A stretch of DNA of 64,000 bases from Patiria pectinifera. Its lineage: Eukaryota > Echinodermata > Asteroidea > Valvatida > Asterinidae. Where the stretch lies: positions 13,535,501 through 13,599,500 of the forward strand of contig CM057146.1 in the NCBI GenBank assembly GCA_029964075.1, written 5' to 3'. The notes beneath the pieces were generated by a model. The model made no database searches. It saw only the letters and a program-made list of their open reading frames with translations, and was not told the DNA's origin. A program made the position numbers and the translations under genes. Positions 22,689 through 33,581 of the stretch are shown here, piece after piece (position 1 is the first letter of the stretch; the number at the start of each line of letters is the position of its first letter).

Positions 22689-25152
22689 TGTTACAACTGA
22701 TAATGTAGTAACCAACCGATAACGTATCACCAACCGATAATGTATCACAAATTGACCGATATTGTATCACTAACCGATAATGTACCAAAAATTGACTGAT
22801 AGTGTAGTAAAATTTGTATCCGATAATGTATCACGTGTCGACGGATAATGTAACTACAAAATAACTGTATCCGATAATGTATCACCACGGAACGGATACT
22901 GTATCAACCGATAATGTATCAAAAATCAACCGATAATGTATCAGTATGTGGAAAAGGTGTACACAAATGTTTGTTTTATGTCCGATTATCCCGCCCCACG
23001 TTTTGACCAGGGAGGGGGGTCTGGGCTAGTTGATGACCACCACCCCCATTATTTTTTATTTAGAGAAAAACGGCAGATTTTGAGGTATTTTTCAAACTTT
23101 CCAACCGACGAAATGTATTAAATAGTACTGAGAAAGGGAGAAAAAATACAAATAGCTTGAAATGCGCTGGGACGTCTGTATCATGAACAGCGCCCCCAGT
23201 GTCATGTGGTCTCCAGCAAGCCCCCCCCCCCTCCCCCCGTTTGTATTTCACGGCCAGGACTTCTTTTCTTTTTTAGCTATCCCCCATCCCCAAGTCCCAA
23301 GAACAGATTTACGCTACTGTTGCAGGGGCGTATCCAGGAATTTTCGCGGGGGGGGGGGTTCATCAGCAAAACAATATGAAAATGTACACGGGATTTTTTT
23401 TTTTTTAACAAATGACGTCACATGCGAACGGTGCCCCCCCCCCCTAAAAAAAAGCTGGGGCATTATTTTGTACGGTACAGTAATATTGTGTACATGATTG
23501 TAGGATTTTATCAGCGCTCCCCGTTGAAAATATGGCACGACCCCCCTCCCCTCATCGACCCTCCCCTCTCCCCTCAGCCCCCAGCCCCCCAATAAGTGAG
23601 CAGTAATGCTGTGATTGTGCCCTTTTCAAATCTGTAAGAAAAAAAATCGACTGGGGTCGACAAGGGACCCATGAAGCTTGATCGCTTCTAGACTATCTTC
23701 GACGATTGCCGCCTAAATCCGGTAAACTTGTTACATTGTATCTTTTGTGACAGCTCAAGTTACATGATCATTTAAGATGGTAGTTTTGCTATACACATGC
23801 CTCGCCACTCGTATGTGTTCCCGGTTCATGCACAGCGCGTATTTTGAATGATGCAAAGTTATTGGGGGAGGGAATAGTCTGGGAGACCATCGCAAGTTAA
23901 ATTGAACGTATGCGCGCGCCGACGTTGCCTGGCGCTCATGCGAAGACGCTGCTGCTATGTAATAGCCACATTCTGGCACATTCTGGAAGTGGTGTGGAAC
24001 TTTGTGCGCGACACAGTACAGTACAGTACGCACATGCTGTGTCCCGTCCATTGATCTCCATACGGAGATCAATGGTCCCGTACGTTCAGGTAGCAGACCA
24101 GTAAATAAACTTCCATTGACCCCAATGGTAAATGCTCCCACTTCAAAAATTCGGGAAAAATACTCACAACTCTCCAAGGTGTTCGAGACACACATCAAAT
24201 TAAAGCTTATTTCATCATCTTTCATTTTCTTTTCAATTTTCGGGGGGTCAACTGATGACTTTTAGGAGAAATTTCCATCTGAAGATGATCACCCCTGAAA
24301 ATAGTCCTGAAGCCCATCGCCATTTTGAAAAACGATGCCTACACTCCATTGCAAAGTAGAGCGCTTTTAGGATCCAAATTACATCAAAATTACACAGAAC
24401 TGCAAGCTCCAAGTCCTGTGCACGGTTTCCACCCATATTTTTTACAAACCCTCAAGTTCATGGCCCACAGCATGCTCAAATACCGAAGATTTTGAGGGCA
24501 TGCAAATCGTGATTTGGCCGGCGCAGGCAATTTCGGACCGATTTACTGGTCTGCACCCTTCATGGGGCTCTCAAAAGTCGTAAAACGCGCCCTCTTGTGT
24601 CGCAGCACGGAGCCCATATGGAGGCCAAGTGTCCGGAGAAAAGAACTTGTCCACATTTCGGCGCGGATGTGCGAGTGCGGTTACCCCCCCCCCCCCCCTT
24701 GACATCAAAAGCTGGATACGCCACTTGCCTAGGTCCACTTGGAAGTAGAGCGTCTCCAAACCAGAGCAACTCCCTACCTCCCAAATAAAAAAAAAAAAAT
24801 ATTCTTAATGATAAACTTTCTCGAGTGGGGACTTATCATAGTAAAGGCACTTATTAGACTTTAATTAATTTGCAATATTTCCACCTTTTTCCAATACTGA
24901 TACATTATCGGTTGATTTTTGATACATTATCGGTTGATACAGTATCCGTTCCGTGGTGATACATTATCGGATACAGTTATTTTGTAGTTACATTATCCGT
25001 CGACACGTGATACATTATCGGATACAAATTTTACTACACTATCAGTCAATTTTTGGTACATTATCGGTTAGTGATACAATATCGGTCAATTTGTGATACA
25101 TTATCGGTTGGTGATACGTTATCGGTTGGTTACTACATTATCAGTTGTAACA
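22689..25152. mobile_element. DNA transposon with 270-bp TIRs, Ginger-like ends
   Basis: Two inverted arms, 22689-22959 and 24882-25152, are almost perfectly complementary. The element begins TGTTACAACTGATAATG and ends in GTTGTAACA, and CAGGC flanks it on both sides (22684-22688 and 25153-25157), a 5-bp target duplication. Each arm is a run of about 14 short motifs, mostly accgataatgtatca with variants, like the subterminal binding sites of some transposons. TGT...ACA ends with a 4-5 bp duplication and long TIRs fit the Ginger superfamily; that assignment is inferred from the ends only, as no transposase is present in the 1.9-kb middle. The middle holds copies of other dispersed repeats and many G/C runs. 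It looks like a young non-autonomous insertion, since the arms have barely diverged. Confidence 0.8.
24155..24430. repeat. Dispersed repeat A, copy 1
   Basis: A block beginning aatactcacaactctccaag recurs at 31838-32070 and, more diverged, at 60683-60960 (aatactcagaactctcacag). All three go on with matching stretches such as cttatttcat-atctttca, then a gaagcccatcgccat-like segment and a tttagg segment. This copy lies inside the transposon at 22689-25152. The family is unknown and no frame is shared. Confidence 0.7.
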
Positions 25153-26600
25153 CAGGCCTTCTTCGTAATGTATCTCCCATTAATAATTCAGGCTCCGCCA
25201 TGAGTGAGTCTGCTTTACAGTCCATTCATGTATCAGGTAGGCTTTGATACATCGTCAAAAAATCTGTAAACACCATGAGAATTGACTAACTGGGCCATAT
25301 TAACGCGGACATTTATTTCTTAATAACGTGATAGGTTGCATTATTGCGTAATTCGCAAAATCATGACTATCTCGAATATTTAGGCTGGCATAATATTAAT
25401 GCATAATATCGTATATTGCACTATGTTACATTACAGTATTTTGCAATGCAGTACGTGGGTAGCGATGCTTTGGCGTGGTTCGTTTACGATCAGCATGTGT
25501 GCATTACGTAATATTTCGCTATGACAGTATGTTTTTACTTTTTAAGCCGTGCAGAAATTGGCAACTTGCCGTTCTTAAGTGAATTTTGCACGGGATTTTT
25601 TATTCGTAAGGTGAAATTCTGCAAAAGCTGACTCATTCGTGACTGGCGTTCGAATGATCGTACTAATGAAAGACATAAAAAATAAATTTAGGCGGTGTCC
25701 CCTCCCAGACGCACGGGGGTATGACACTTACGGTTTCGAAGGTTGGACACCCCACCTACTCGCTGCCATCATTAAACCTTTTGTGAGAGACCTCAATGGG
25801 CTCTCGGATTATATGGGTAAAATACGAACAAGGAAAATATTTGAGAGGATTTCAGACCAAGAGGATAACACAGAAACGGCCACTATTAAAAGCAGGAATT
25901 TCAAATCCCCTAACAGACGCAAAATGCTTTGAATGTTGTAATTCCAGGCCATTATAGCAAATGGGTTCCCATTATAGCAAATGGGGTTTCGCATCAACGC
26001 TGTTTTTTTTCAACGGCCTCATAATGTAGAATCTCCGTAAAAGTGGGATGCAGAACAATGACTGAGGTATATAATGCCAACCTTTGGAAATTGCCCAACT
26101 GATATTGGGTTGAGAAAAAAAACTATTGCCTGTTGCAGCCGATTTTTTTGTTTGTTTACGCCATTTAGCCCCTACTGTTTAAAAATATGGCCAACTCCCA
26201 GCAATGGCAAAATTCTTGAATTATTTTATTTTCACTTGGGTAAGCAGCTCCATGGGTGAGCTGGCCAAATGCAGAAAAGAAAAGAAAAGGTGAAATTATC
26301 GGAATCGTTCTATTGCCGGCGCAGCCCCCACTTTTTAACGTCATGGCCCGCCCCTAAAAGGGTCAGACAAAATGGCATTAAATGGTTTTGAACTTGTTGA
26401 AGTAGGCCTATATGTGTTGCGAGAGAGTGTACCCAAAAATGCATAGTCCGCCCCACTAGAGCCCATAGGAAAGGCGCGCAGTGAATTGTTGCACAGTAGG
26501 CTTAGTACTACTAGTAGTACAGTACTTTTCCTGGTCGTCAGAGAACATTGACAATGATATAAAAAAAACGTTGATATTTACCGAACTGCATGAAGACCAT
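25153..26600. other. Mostly unannotated; holds inverted relative of 21611-21728
   Basis: Positions 25683-25808 read, on the minus strand, as a diverged copy of 21590-21728 (tccgagag-ccattgaggt, ggcagcgagta, ggtgtcca, cccccgtgcgt). The two lie in inverted orientation outside the Ginger-like element. A 97-codon plus frame (25639-25932) runs through it but has no recognisable domain. A pair of adjacent copies of attatagcaaatgggttcc (near 25954 and 25970) and a palindromic ctactagtagtac (26508) are the only other structures seen. Confidence 0.5.
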
Positions 26601-26609
26601 GATTAAATT

Positions 26610-26795
26610 TCATGAGTTGTGAAGTGAAGCTTGATGAAACTGAAGATCGGAAGCCAGCGTCTCCAGCTTGTCTCTCAACATTTCTGACATCTTCATGATT
26701 TCCTTCTGACGCAAACAGCCAAAGGTGTTGTATTTACACCGAAGCGGCGGGTAAGAAATTTGACAGCGCATGCCACGTGCTTCTGGCTCCACCAC
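26610..26795 (-). other. Weak coding candidate on minus strand
   Basis: A minus-strand frame is open for about 60 codons and contains RCQISYPPLRCKYNTFGC followed by a helix-prone stretch (KMSEMLRDKLETLASDLQ), then a stop. The first ATG gives about 53 residues. There is a stop in frame a few codons upstream and no convincing acceptor, so it could be a terminal exon, a small gene reading away from the promoter-like region at 26935-27111, or chance. Confidence 0.22.
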
Positions 26796-26934
26796 TATTT
26801 GTTGTTATTGCTCTGGCATAAAATAATCACATTGCCATTGTAAATTGACATGAATTGGATATTTGTACACTCCACACACACAACGGTAGGAATATGGTCC
26901 ACATTGTTATGATAAAAGTGGATACACACAACAA

Positions 26935-27111
26935 AACGTATGAACCGCGGCCCGCTGGTCCTGTCAAAAGCGCCTTTGAAAACTTAATTAAATTGGGGCG
27001 CCTCGCGCGAATAGAGCGCCCCCAAGAGTCTACCGGCACTCAAGAGTTTTTTGTAAACACAATCAACGTCGGCGCAGGCCAGGACCGGTGATATCGCTTT
27101 GAAATTGAAAG
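26935..27111 (+). promoter_or_regulatory. Possible promoter and non-coding first exon
   Basis: A locally CpG-rich stretch (ccgcggcccg, gcgcctcgcgcg) in AT-rich surroundings ends in a good donor, gaaag|gtaact, with GT at 27112. It lies 1.6 kb before the strong acceptor at 28746 that opens the first recognised exon of the downstream gene. I infer a start region with an untranslated exon; no transcript evidence is available. Confidence 0.35.
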
Positions 27112-27662
27112 GTAACTATGTAGTAGCATGGAGGAATAAAAACAGGTTGTAGGCCCCAAGTAAAAACTTGATTGTAAACAAAAGAATCTTAAATCGAGTA
27201 CAGGACGCTGCTAGTGCTAGCATGGCTAGTTGCGCTATTGCAGTGCTACTGCTAGGCAGTACGTGCTACTGCTTTGCTAGTGCTAGGCTTTTTATTATAT
27301 CAATATCATCTCAATGAAGGTCAGTCATGATGGATGGTGAACCTGGGACAGAAAAACATTTCCAATTTTGTTGTTAAAAAAATGTTTTTGACGCTCCATA
27401 GACTTTGTACACACCCGCATCCAAAGTGATATGTCCTAAAAAAGTCAATATTAGCAGAAGCATTTACTGAGAAAACACTTGGAAATTTCCCAACATTTTT
27501 TTTTCCGCAGAACTAAGCAGTTGCAATATTGATTGAAGTCTAGCGGTACGGTGGTATGCATGACATTGACAACGCAAGAGCCAGCCAATGACACTGCAAT
27601 AGGTCAGTATGAATATTTAATGATGATTTTTTTACTTAAAGTTTAATATTCATTAGTCTTAT

Positions 27663-28255
27663 TATAAGATAGTGGATATTTTGCCAGAGGTTATGACGGC
27701 AAACTAACGTTTACTAAAGGTTTGCCAGCGGCAATCCATATCAACAGAGGGCGCTGTGTTCTTTAAGATAGGGCTGAATTATAAGATGTATTAAATTCCC
27801 ACCAAAAGTTGTGTAGCACGTTTGGTGTAATGGTTAAGCAAAGCTCTAGTACAGTGTGCGGGATGACTCGGGTTCGATCCCGATCTCCGCCACATTTTAA
27901 AGGTTTTTATTTTCCCATCCCCAAATAAATAAGAATATTCTTCTTTTATTATTTTAACATGTCTCAAACATTTTGTTGCAGAGTATTACATTTTCTTTTT
28001 CAGATTTGTGGCTCTGGAGGATTTTTTTTAAAAGGGAAGTAAAGTCTGAAATTATAAAATGGTCTGAATCCCATCTTGTGAATACGAGGTTACAACGATA
28101 ATATTGGCATGGAGCCAGACTAAAATTTGTCACCGGAAAATGTTTTTAAGTACAAAAAAACAGTAACTGCGCATGTTCAGTGCATATCCGGCAAACTAAC
28201 GTTTACTAAAGGTTTGCCGTCTCCGGCAAAATATCCACTGCCTTATTTTAATGGA
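27663..28255. mobile_element. Inverted-repeat element with tRNA-like insert
   Basis: Outer sequences gtggatattttgcc (near 27672) and ggcaaaatatccac (near 28226) are inverted copies. Just inside each, the block ggcaaactaacgtttactaa and then aggtttgcc occurs in direct orientation (near 27700 and 28190). The arrangement suggests a small transposon about 590 bp long. It contains a tRNA-like stretch at 27817-27893. No coding frame belongs to it. Confidence 0.45.
27817..27893 (+). repeat. tRNA-like sequence (pseudo-tRNA or SINE head)
   Basis: It carries an A-box-like tggtgtaatggttaagc and a B box ggttcgatccc at the right spacing for a polymerase III promoter. The T arm folds only with a 6-base loop (tcggg/cccga), and the sequence at the 5' end does not pair with the 3' acceptor strand. 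A working tRNA is therefore unlikely; a tRNA relic or SINE head is more probable. Confidence 0.45.
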
Positions 28256-28746
28256 TACTTTAAATTGGTCCAAAGATTAATTATTGCAATAAGCAAAATG
28301 CGCGGCCTACAAAAAAGTGTTGTGTTTCAAAGAAGAGTCCAAGTTTTGAATCTTGATGGATCTCCGTGAAGTAGGTGACTAATTAACAAAGAGGACTAAA
28401 GGAAAGGAGAGGGTGAGGGTAGAGGAGGGAAAGTGGAGGAAATAACCGTAAGAAAGGATGCAATTTTTTGGCTCTTAAAAATTAATTGAACAAAAAAAAG
28501 TGGCAGATAAATTAAGTATGTTGGCCAGTTTTCCATACTGGTGGCTGTCTCCTTAAAGCAAACTTGCAGTCATGACAAAGGACATGAGTCATACAGGGAC
28601 AGCGTCTTCAAGTGTCTTCAAAACCAACAAATACCCAAAATGCCATCTTTCCCATGGTTGGGGGGGGGGAGATAAAGGGGATATACACAAGTTAGTGCGA
28701 GTCAGACTTTTCACTGAATTCATTTTAATTTTCTGTTTTCTTGCAG

Positions 28747-28978
28747 CAAGTGAAGTTACATTGTAGCTTTCAATATGTAACATTTGGGAGTTTTACACGA
28801 GTCACACAGTGACCCCATTAAAATGGAGCCCAGGCTAAAATCATCAGACAAATCTGGCAGGCGTAACATGAGGGACACTTGATATGATGGCAGGGACAGC
28901 AGGCAGTAACGTAGACGCAGGGCAGAAAAAAATGATGATTCTAGGTCCAGAACCGAAAAGCATCTCAGCTGGGGTAGA
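28747..28978 (+). other. 5' untranslated part of first recognised exon
   Basis: A strong acceptor (ttttctgttttcttgcag, ending 28746) precedes this stretch. The reading frame used downstream has a stop at 28907-28909, so the part from the acceptor to the ATG at 28979 is read as untranslated leader. A second ATG frame (28884-29303) overlaps but lacks continuation into the next exons. Confidence 0.45.
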
Positions 28979-30654
28979 ATGCCCGATTGCCAGAAGGATA
29001 AGAAAAGAGATCATTCCTCCTCCTCAAGGTCGAGACACAGGAGCAGAGATGGAACCAGAGCTTCATCCACAAGAAAGGGCCCTTCGAAAAGATGTGAGAC
29101 GTCCCGTGGGAAGAAACATGGGAAGAAACGCACAAGGAAAGGAAAGGTTTCCAAAACTTGGAATCTCTATGGGTACACTGCCGATGACATCCCTGCGCCT
29201 GAGAAATCAAGCAGGGATGTTGAACATTCCAGCAGACAAACTGATCCAAATGCAGATGAAGGATTGTCTAGAACTCACGAATGGGACGAAGATAGGACTT
29301 TGAGACCGCAAGATTCTAGACACGAGTCTGGAAATTGTTTTTCAAAAGAACACCTTGAAGTAGAGAAATTTTCCAGGGACAACGATGGCATGTTTGACTG
29401 GAAGAGGCACAGACGGGAGCTGGATGCAATATTTTTTAGGGATGACAGTATTATCAAAAGGTAATTGAGCTTTGGTGATTTCGTGTCACGGAATTTGTCA
29501 ATATCTGTGGAATAATGTGTGAAATGCCAGGGTCGTTGGTTGTCAATTTTCACTGTATTTTACCACAGGAAATCAGAAGATTACCATGATTTTTGGAAGT
29601 TTCTTGAGCGCTACCAAGCTTTTCAATTCAAGCTGAGTGCCAGTCAGCCACATCGAGGTAATAACTACAGTTATACTTTCAGTAATGCCCTTTGTAAATT
29701 TATGTTAAATTTCTGTATTTCATGTCTCCTTGTACTGTTCTAGCATATCTCTTTCCACTATCCCTGATGGGATTGGCCTAAATCTTACCAAGAAAAAAAA
29801 AATTATACCCAGGCTAGTGTCATTGAAGTGCTAAGCATGTAGATTTTGAGGTACATGTGTAGTTAAGTGTTTAGTGACAATTGCATGGAACTGAATTTGA
29901 GACACATCAATACTCAGATGGATAAAAAAAAATTGCTTCAGCAAAAAAAATGGTGTCTGAAAGTTTGTACAATCTTTAGAGTATCACCTTTAGGTGAAAT
30001 TGTTTAGTGATATTTTCTGTTCTATTCCTGTGGAATTGTACCTTGCTAGTGCAGTCTACAAGATATTTCAGTCGCTGAAAAGCAACAGACAGTGATTTGT
30101 GAAAAAAAAAATCAGCCAGTGAAGAACTTTTCTTTTTAACTGCATTGTTTTGTTTTTCAGACAAGAATGATGTCGAAGACAAGAAAAAATCTGTCAAATC
30201 TGCTGTTCTCGGATTGCCGCTGAAATATGACAAGAGACAGCGAATCAATATGACACTGAAGTTGAGAGGAGTGGAAGAAGCAGAAAGACGATCAAAGTGG
30301 TTGACCAGCAAGAAAGGTACTGTCATAGGCTTTAAAATGCAAGAACCAGGAATCAGCTGAAATGTGCTATTCATTTAAGACAGACATCACTTAGCCATCC
30401 TTAGCCACAACTCTCTTGAAAGACTCGCCGCAATTGATCTCATGTCATGGGTTCGAACCCTGCTCAAAACAGACTGATACCTTGTCACCAATAAATATGT
30501 ACTAAGCTTTTTCAGCACAAGAAAATAATATTTTATATTAAATAATTTTTTTTTTTACATTTCCTTTTTATTTATTATTTTTTTTTTGTACTTGTTTTCA
30601 ACAGATGATGAAGATGAGTTAACCACTGAACGCATCAAGAAATTCAGTAACTAA
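28979..30654 (+). CDS. Basic RS/K-rich nuclear-type protein, 258 residues
   Basis: Four coding exons join in phase: 28979-29460, 29569-29657, 30161-30316 and 30605-30654, 777 bp with the TAA stop. Every junction has GT and AG, with clear pyrimidine tracts before exons 3 and 4. The ATG at 28979 has A at -3. Residues 1-55 are rich in S, R and K (DHSSSSRSRHRSRDG, then GKKHGKKRTRKGK), as in splicing-linked or other nuclear proteins. The middle is acidic and polar. Residues ~140-180 look folded: FDWKRHRRELDAIFFRDDSI followed across the junction by YHDFWKFLERYQAFQFK. The third exon gives KSAVLGLPLKYDKRQRIN and KLRGVEEAERRSKWL, and the end is DDEDELTTERIKKFSN. I do not recognise the family. Junctions support a real gene; nuclear location is inferred from composition. 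Confidence 0.75.
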
Positions 30655-31640
30655 AGGTGCTTGTTACTAACCCACTTATGCTATAATCCTTTAGTACGGT
30701 TTGCTCCTGCACTAGAATTTTTGGTATTTAATTAATGTCTGTTATGGTGGCTATGTGCGAGTAAATACCCTATATAAGCACTAACTGGCTTTTATTCGCT
30801 CTCAGTTGGTGCCCATGTACATGTACAACCAGTATGTGCGATTTCCATTAGCGCATCGTTGAGCCAGCATCTCCCGCCGTTCCTACCGAGCTATGTACCC
30901 CTCATTGCTGGATCTTGGCCGAGGCTGACGGTACTACCGGACGGAGACCTGGACTGTCGTGGCCCGCCTGATGTGGCTGACTTCCTGGGGTTCAACGCCG
31001 ACTTACCTGTGGCTTGGCTGATCTACGGCTGGGTGCGGAGATGCTTGGTTCGACGGCTGCGCTAATGTGGGCACTGGCTGGGCGGGGCCTGTTCCTGCTA
31101 CTGGTTCCTTCATTGGTAATTATATTCGGCCGAGTACAATTTGCCTCTTTTGTTTTGCTTATCTCTATTTTGCCGGCTTGTTCTTCACTGTATTTTGCAT
31201 GTTTGTATAATTTGCTGCTTTGCTAATATCTTCGTAAGTTGTTTTGCTTTGCCTGTTTCTAATGCTTTGGGGTCCTTGCATGAAGTTTAAAGTTGCAGAC
31301 TAACTGAGAATGTTTGTTGTATCACACATTGACCTGTTGATTGATTTGGGAGAATTAATTAAATTTTGTTAATCATATATTGGTCTCTCTTTTTTTTTGC
31401 CTTTGATTCAAAAGTCATGATTCCCATTGTTATTACTTATTTCTTTCTGTCGTGCGTTTCCCACACGTAACAGTATTCATTGTAATCATACGGGGAAAAG
31501 TCCTCTCGTATTCCGAAATTCAGAGAAGGCGTCATCGAACCAGATCGGGTTTTAATTCCTTGTTTTGCAAATGTTTCTCCCACCGCCGAAACAATGGATT
31601 AATACCTTGTCTAGCAAGGGTGCCACTATTTAAAGTCCCC
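30655..31640. other. Likely 3' UTR then GC-rich stretch, no gene seen
   Basis: The first part should be the 3' untranslated region of the preceding gene. 30840-31110 is markedly more GC-rich than its surroundings and preceded by tatataag (30770); a 68-codon frame there starts from a non-ATG codon and shows no family features. No clean poly(A) signal was picked out. Confidence 0.4.
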
Positions 31641-31642
31641 AC

Positions 31643-31710
31643 AAGCGCCCTCTTTTATAAACGTTAGCGTTAAACTTGTGGCCGCTTACGTTTATAAAAG
31701 AGGGCGCATT
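31643..31710. repeat. Hairpin, 22-bp near-perfect arms
   Basis: gcgccctcttttataaacgt faces acgtttataaaagagggcgc across a short loop. Each arm includes a tataaa-like string. It could be a small palindromic element or an RNA hairpin; there is no coding context. Confidence 0.65.
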
Positions 31711-31837
31711 ACACAAGTAATGGTCGGCAAGGTCTTTATTTGTGCAGACCTGTAAATTGACTCCCATAGACCGAATGATAATTACACATACTAATTACAC
31801 TAATACTTTTATATACTTATTACACGTGAATATCAAA

Positions 31838-32070
31838 AAAAAAAATACTCACAACTCTCCAAGGTGTTTGCGACACCCATCAAATTAAAGCTTATTTCAT
31901 AATCTTTCAATTTCTGTTCGATTTTTTGGGCGTAAACTGAAAATTCCATCAAAATATATATTCTATCACCCCTAAAAGCAGTCTGGAAGCCCATCGCCAT
32001 TTCATCAAAATGGTCGCCTGCGGGCCATTGCAAAATAGAGCTATTTTAGGGCCTTATTTCATGATCCAAA
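31838..32070. repeat. Dispersed repeat A, copy 2
   Basis: Same family as 24155-24430 (aatactcacaactctccaag, then caaattaaagcttatttcat). It ends near a Sal-type gtcgacgcg string at 32081. Unknown family. Confidence 0.7.
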
Positions 32071-32294
32071 ATAATATACTCGTCGACGCGTGAAAAAAAG
32101 GGCCTACGTGCTGATTGGATATCAACTAAATCTTGACAGTAATATTCTGCGCATTATACCTAAGAGGAAAAACCTACCAGATATATCTGTCAGAAACAAA
32201 TAAGATTGTTGTTGACATTAACACAAATCGACAAACTAATTTGAAAATTAATACAACAATTTTTTCAAAAAAAAGTTATTATGTGGGCAAGTGT

Positions 32295-32905
32295 CTTGTC
32301 ATGGGGGGGGGGGGGCGTCAGCCCTCCCATGAAATCATGTCTCCCCCCAGTCGCCCCCCCCCCCACTGAGATTTTGAGTTTCTAAAAAAATTATCATTGA
32401 TCTACATGATTGCCCCCCCCCCCATGAAATGTTCCAGCCCCGGCATCAGACTTAATATGGCATCCTCTGCAATACATGCACACACATGTACGTATAATAC
32501 ACATGTTGTACAATGTACATGTACAGTCGACTCTCGTTAGTACAAACTCTGTTAATACAAAATTGTGTGTGCGCATTATTATACGGCACTGAAGTGGAAC
32601 ACGTGCTTAAGTGTGCCTTGTCGTGCTTCTGGAAAGATGATGTAACTGAGTGATTTTTGTGATTTTTTAAGATACCGACTTAAAGCAATTCCGACTTAGG
32701 GGGGGGGGGGGGCGACAGCCCTCCCATGAAACCTTTTTTCCCCCCCCCCCCCCCAACTGAGATTTTGAGTTTCTAAGTTTCTAGTATCGCACTGAAAAGC
32801 ACCACTTATTGTTGGTTACTGTGCATAATCGTCGGTTTTGAACAGTGCCCCATCGACAGACTGATGGTACCAGCCCCCCCCCCCCCTCCCTTTCCCACTA
32901 TTTGA
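32295..32905. repeat. Duplicated G/C-run segment
   Basis: Two segments, 32300-32385 and 32697-32782, share a G run, cagccctcccatgaaa, a C run and actgagattttgagtttcta. Homopolymer G or C runs of 10-15 bases sit in both. The second is followed by another C run at 32875-32886. No gene is supported here. Confidence 0.6.
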
Positions 32906-33071
32906 TTTTACGGAGGCCAAGAGTGTCCAGAGAAAAAAACGCAGCACGGATGTGCAAGTCCCCTTTTATGGAAAAGTTTCATGGCTAAAGTCTCTCTTGT
33001 GTATGTAACATAGTGACCTTCGGGACACGCCACGCGTGCATTGAATGGGTCAACGCCATCATGCATATTAA

Positions 33072-33581
33072 AGGTATAGTCCATCATTTGTAATTAGTGC
33101 ATTTTGTTCGTTTGAAGCAACAAAAGTGTTCAAAATCTAACGAAGGACACTGAGCAACTAACCTGATGAAGTTTCAGCTAAGCTTCAGCTGTACATTCCG
33201 AGAAAAGCAGCATTCTAGGATCTCAATTTCAAATCAAAAGTTACTGAATCATGTTTTGAATTGTTTTGAATTGCAGCTATACGCGGCGTCGCGCACTGAT
33301 CCGACGAATTATAACAACCGCGCGCGCGTGTGCGTCGTTCCAATGCTTGCGCGCGCTGCGCCGAATAACAAAACGAACAACTAATTTAAATTTTCCTACG
33401 GTGCTTCTTAAGAATCACCGTTGGAAATGCCTTCTTTCGTTGATTTCTTCAAAATGACAGCTTCCCAGAAAGAATAATTTCACAGGGAGTTTAGTTCCCT
33501 TACTATCTTTCAACCAAGTGTGTTTTCAACAGTAATTACGCCAGTTACTTTTCGGATGGCTGCAAATGATGGACTCTACCT
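33072..33581. mobile_element. TTAA-flanked MITE (piggyBac/Kolobok-type site)
   Basis: Terminal inverted repeats AGGTATAGTCCATCATTTG and CAAATGATGGACTCTACCT enclose 510 bp. TTAA stands on both sides (33068-33071 and 33582-33585), the target duplication of piggyBac and Kolobok elements. No transposase is present; frames at 33166-33457 lie inside and are not genes. A run rich in cgcg (33315-33360) lies in the middle. Confidence 0.8.

Noticed and set aside
27817-27893. Functional tRNA gene
   Set aside because: The acceptor stem does not pair and the T loop is one base short, so it is kept only as tRNA-like.
30420-30475. tRNA-like B box gggttcgaaccctg in an intron
   Set aside because: No matching A box or cloverleaf could be built around it; too little for a feature.
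30840-31226. GC-rich stretch with TATA-like upstream string as a gene or long terminal repeat
   Set aside because: No supported start, no matching partner repeat in the window, and no clear ends.
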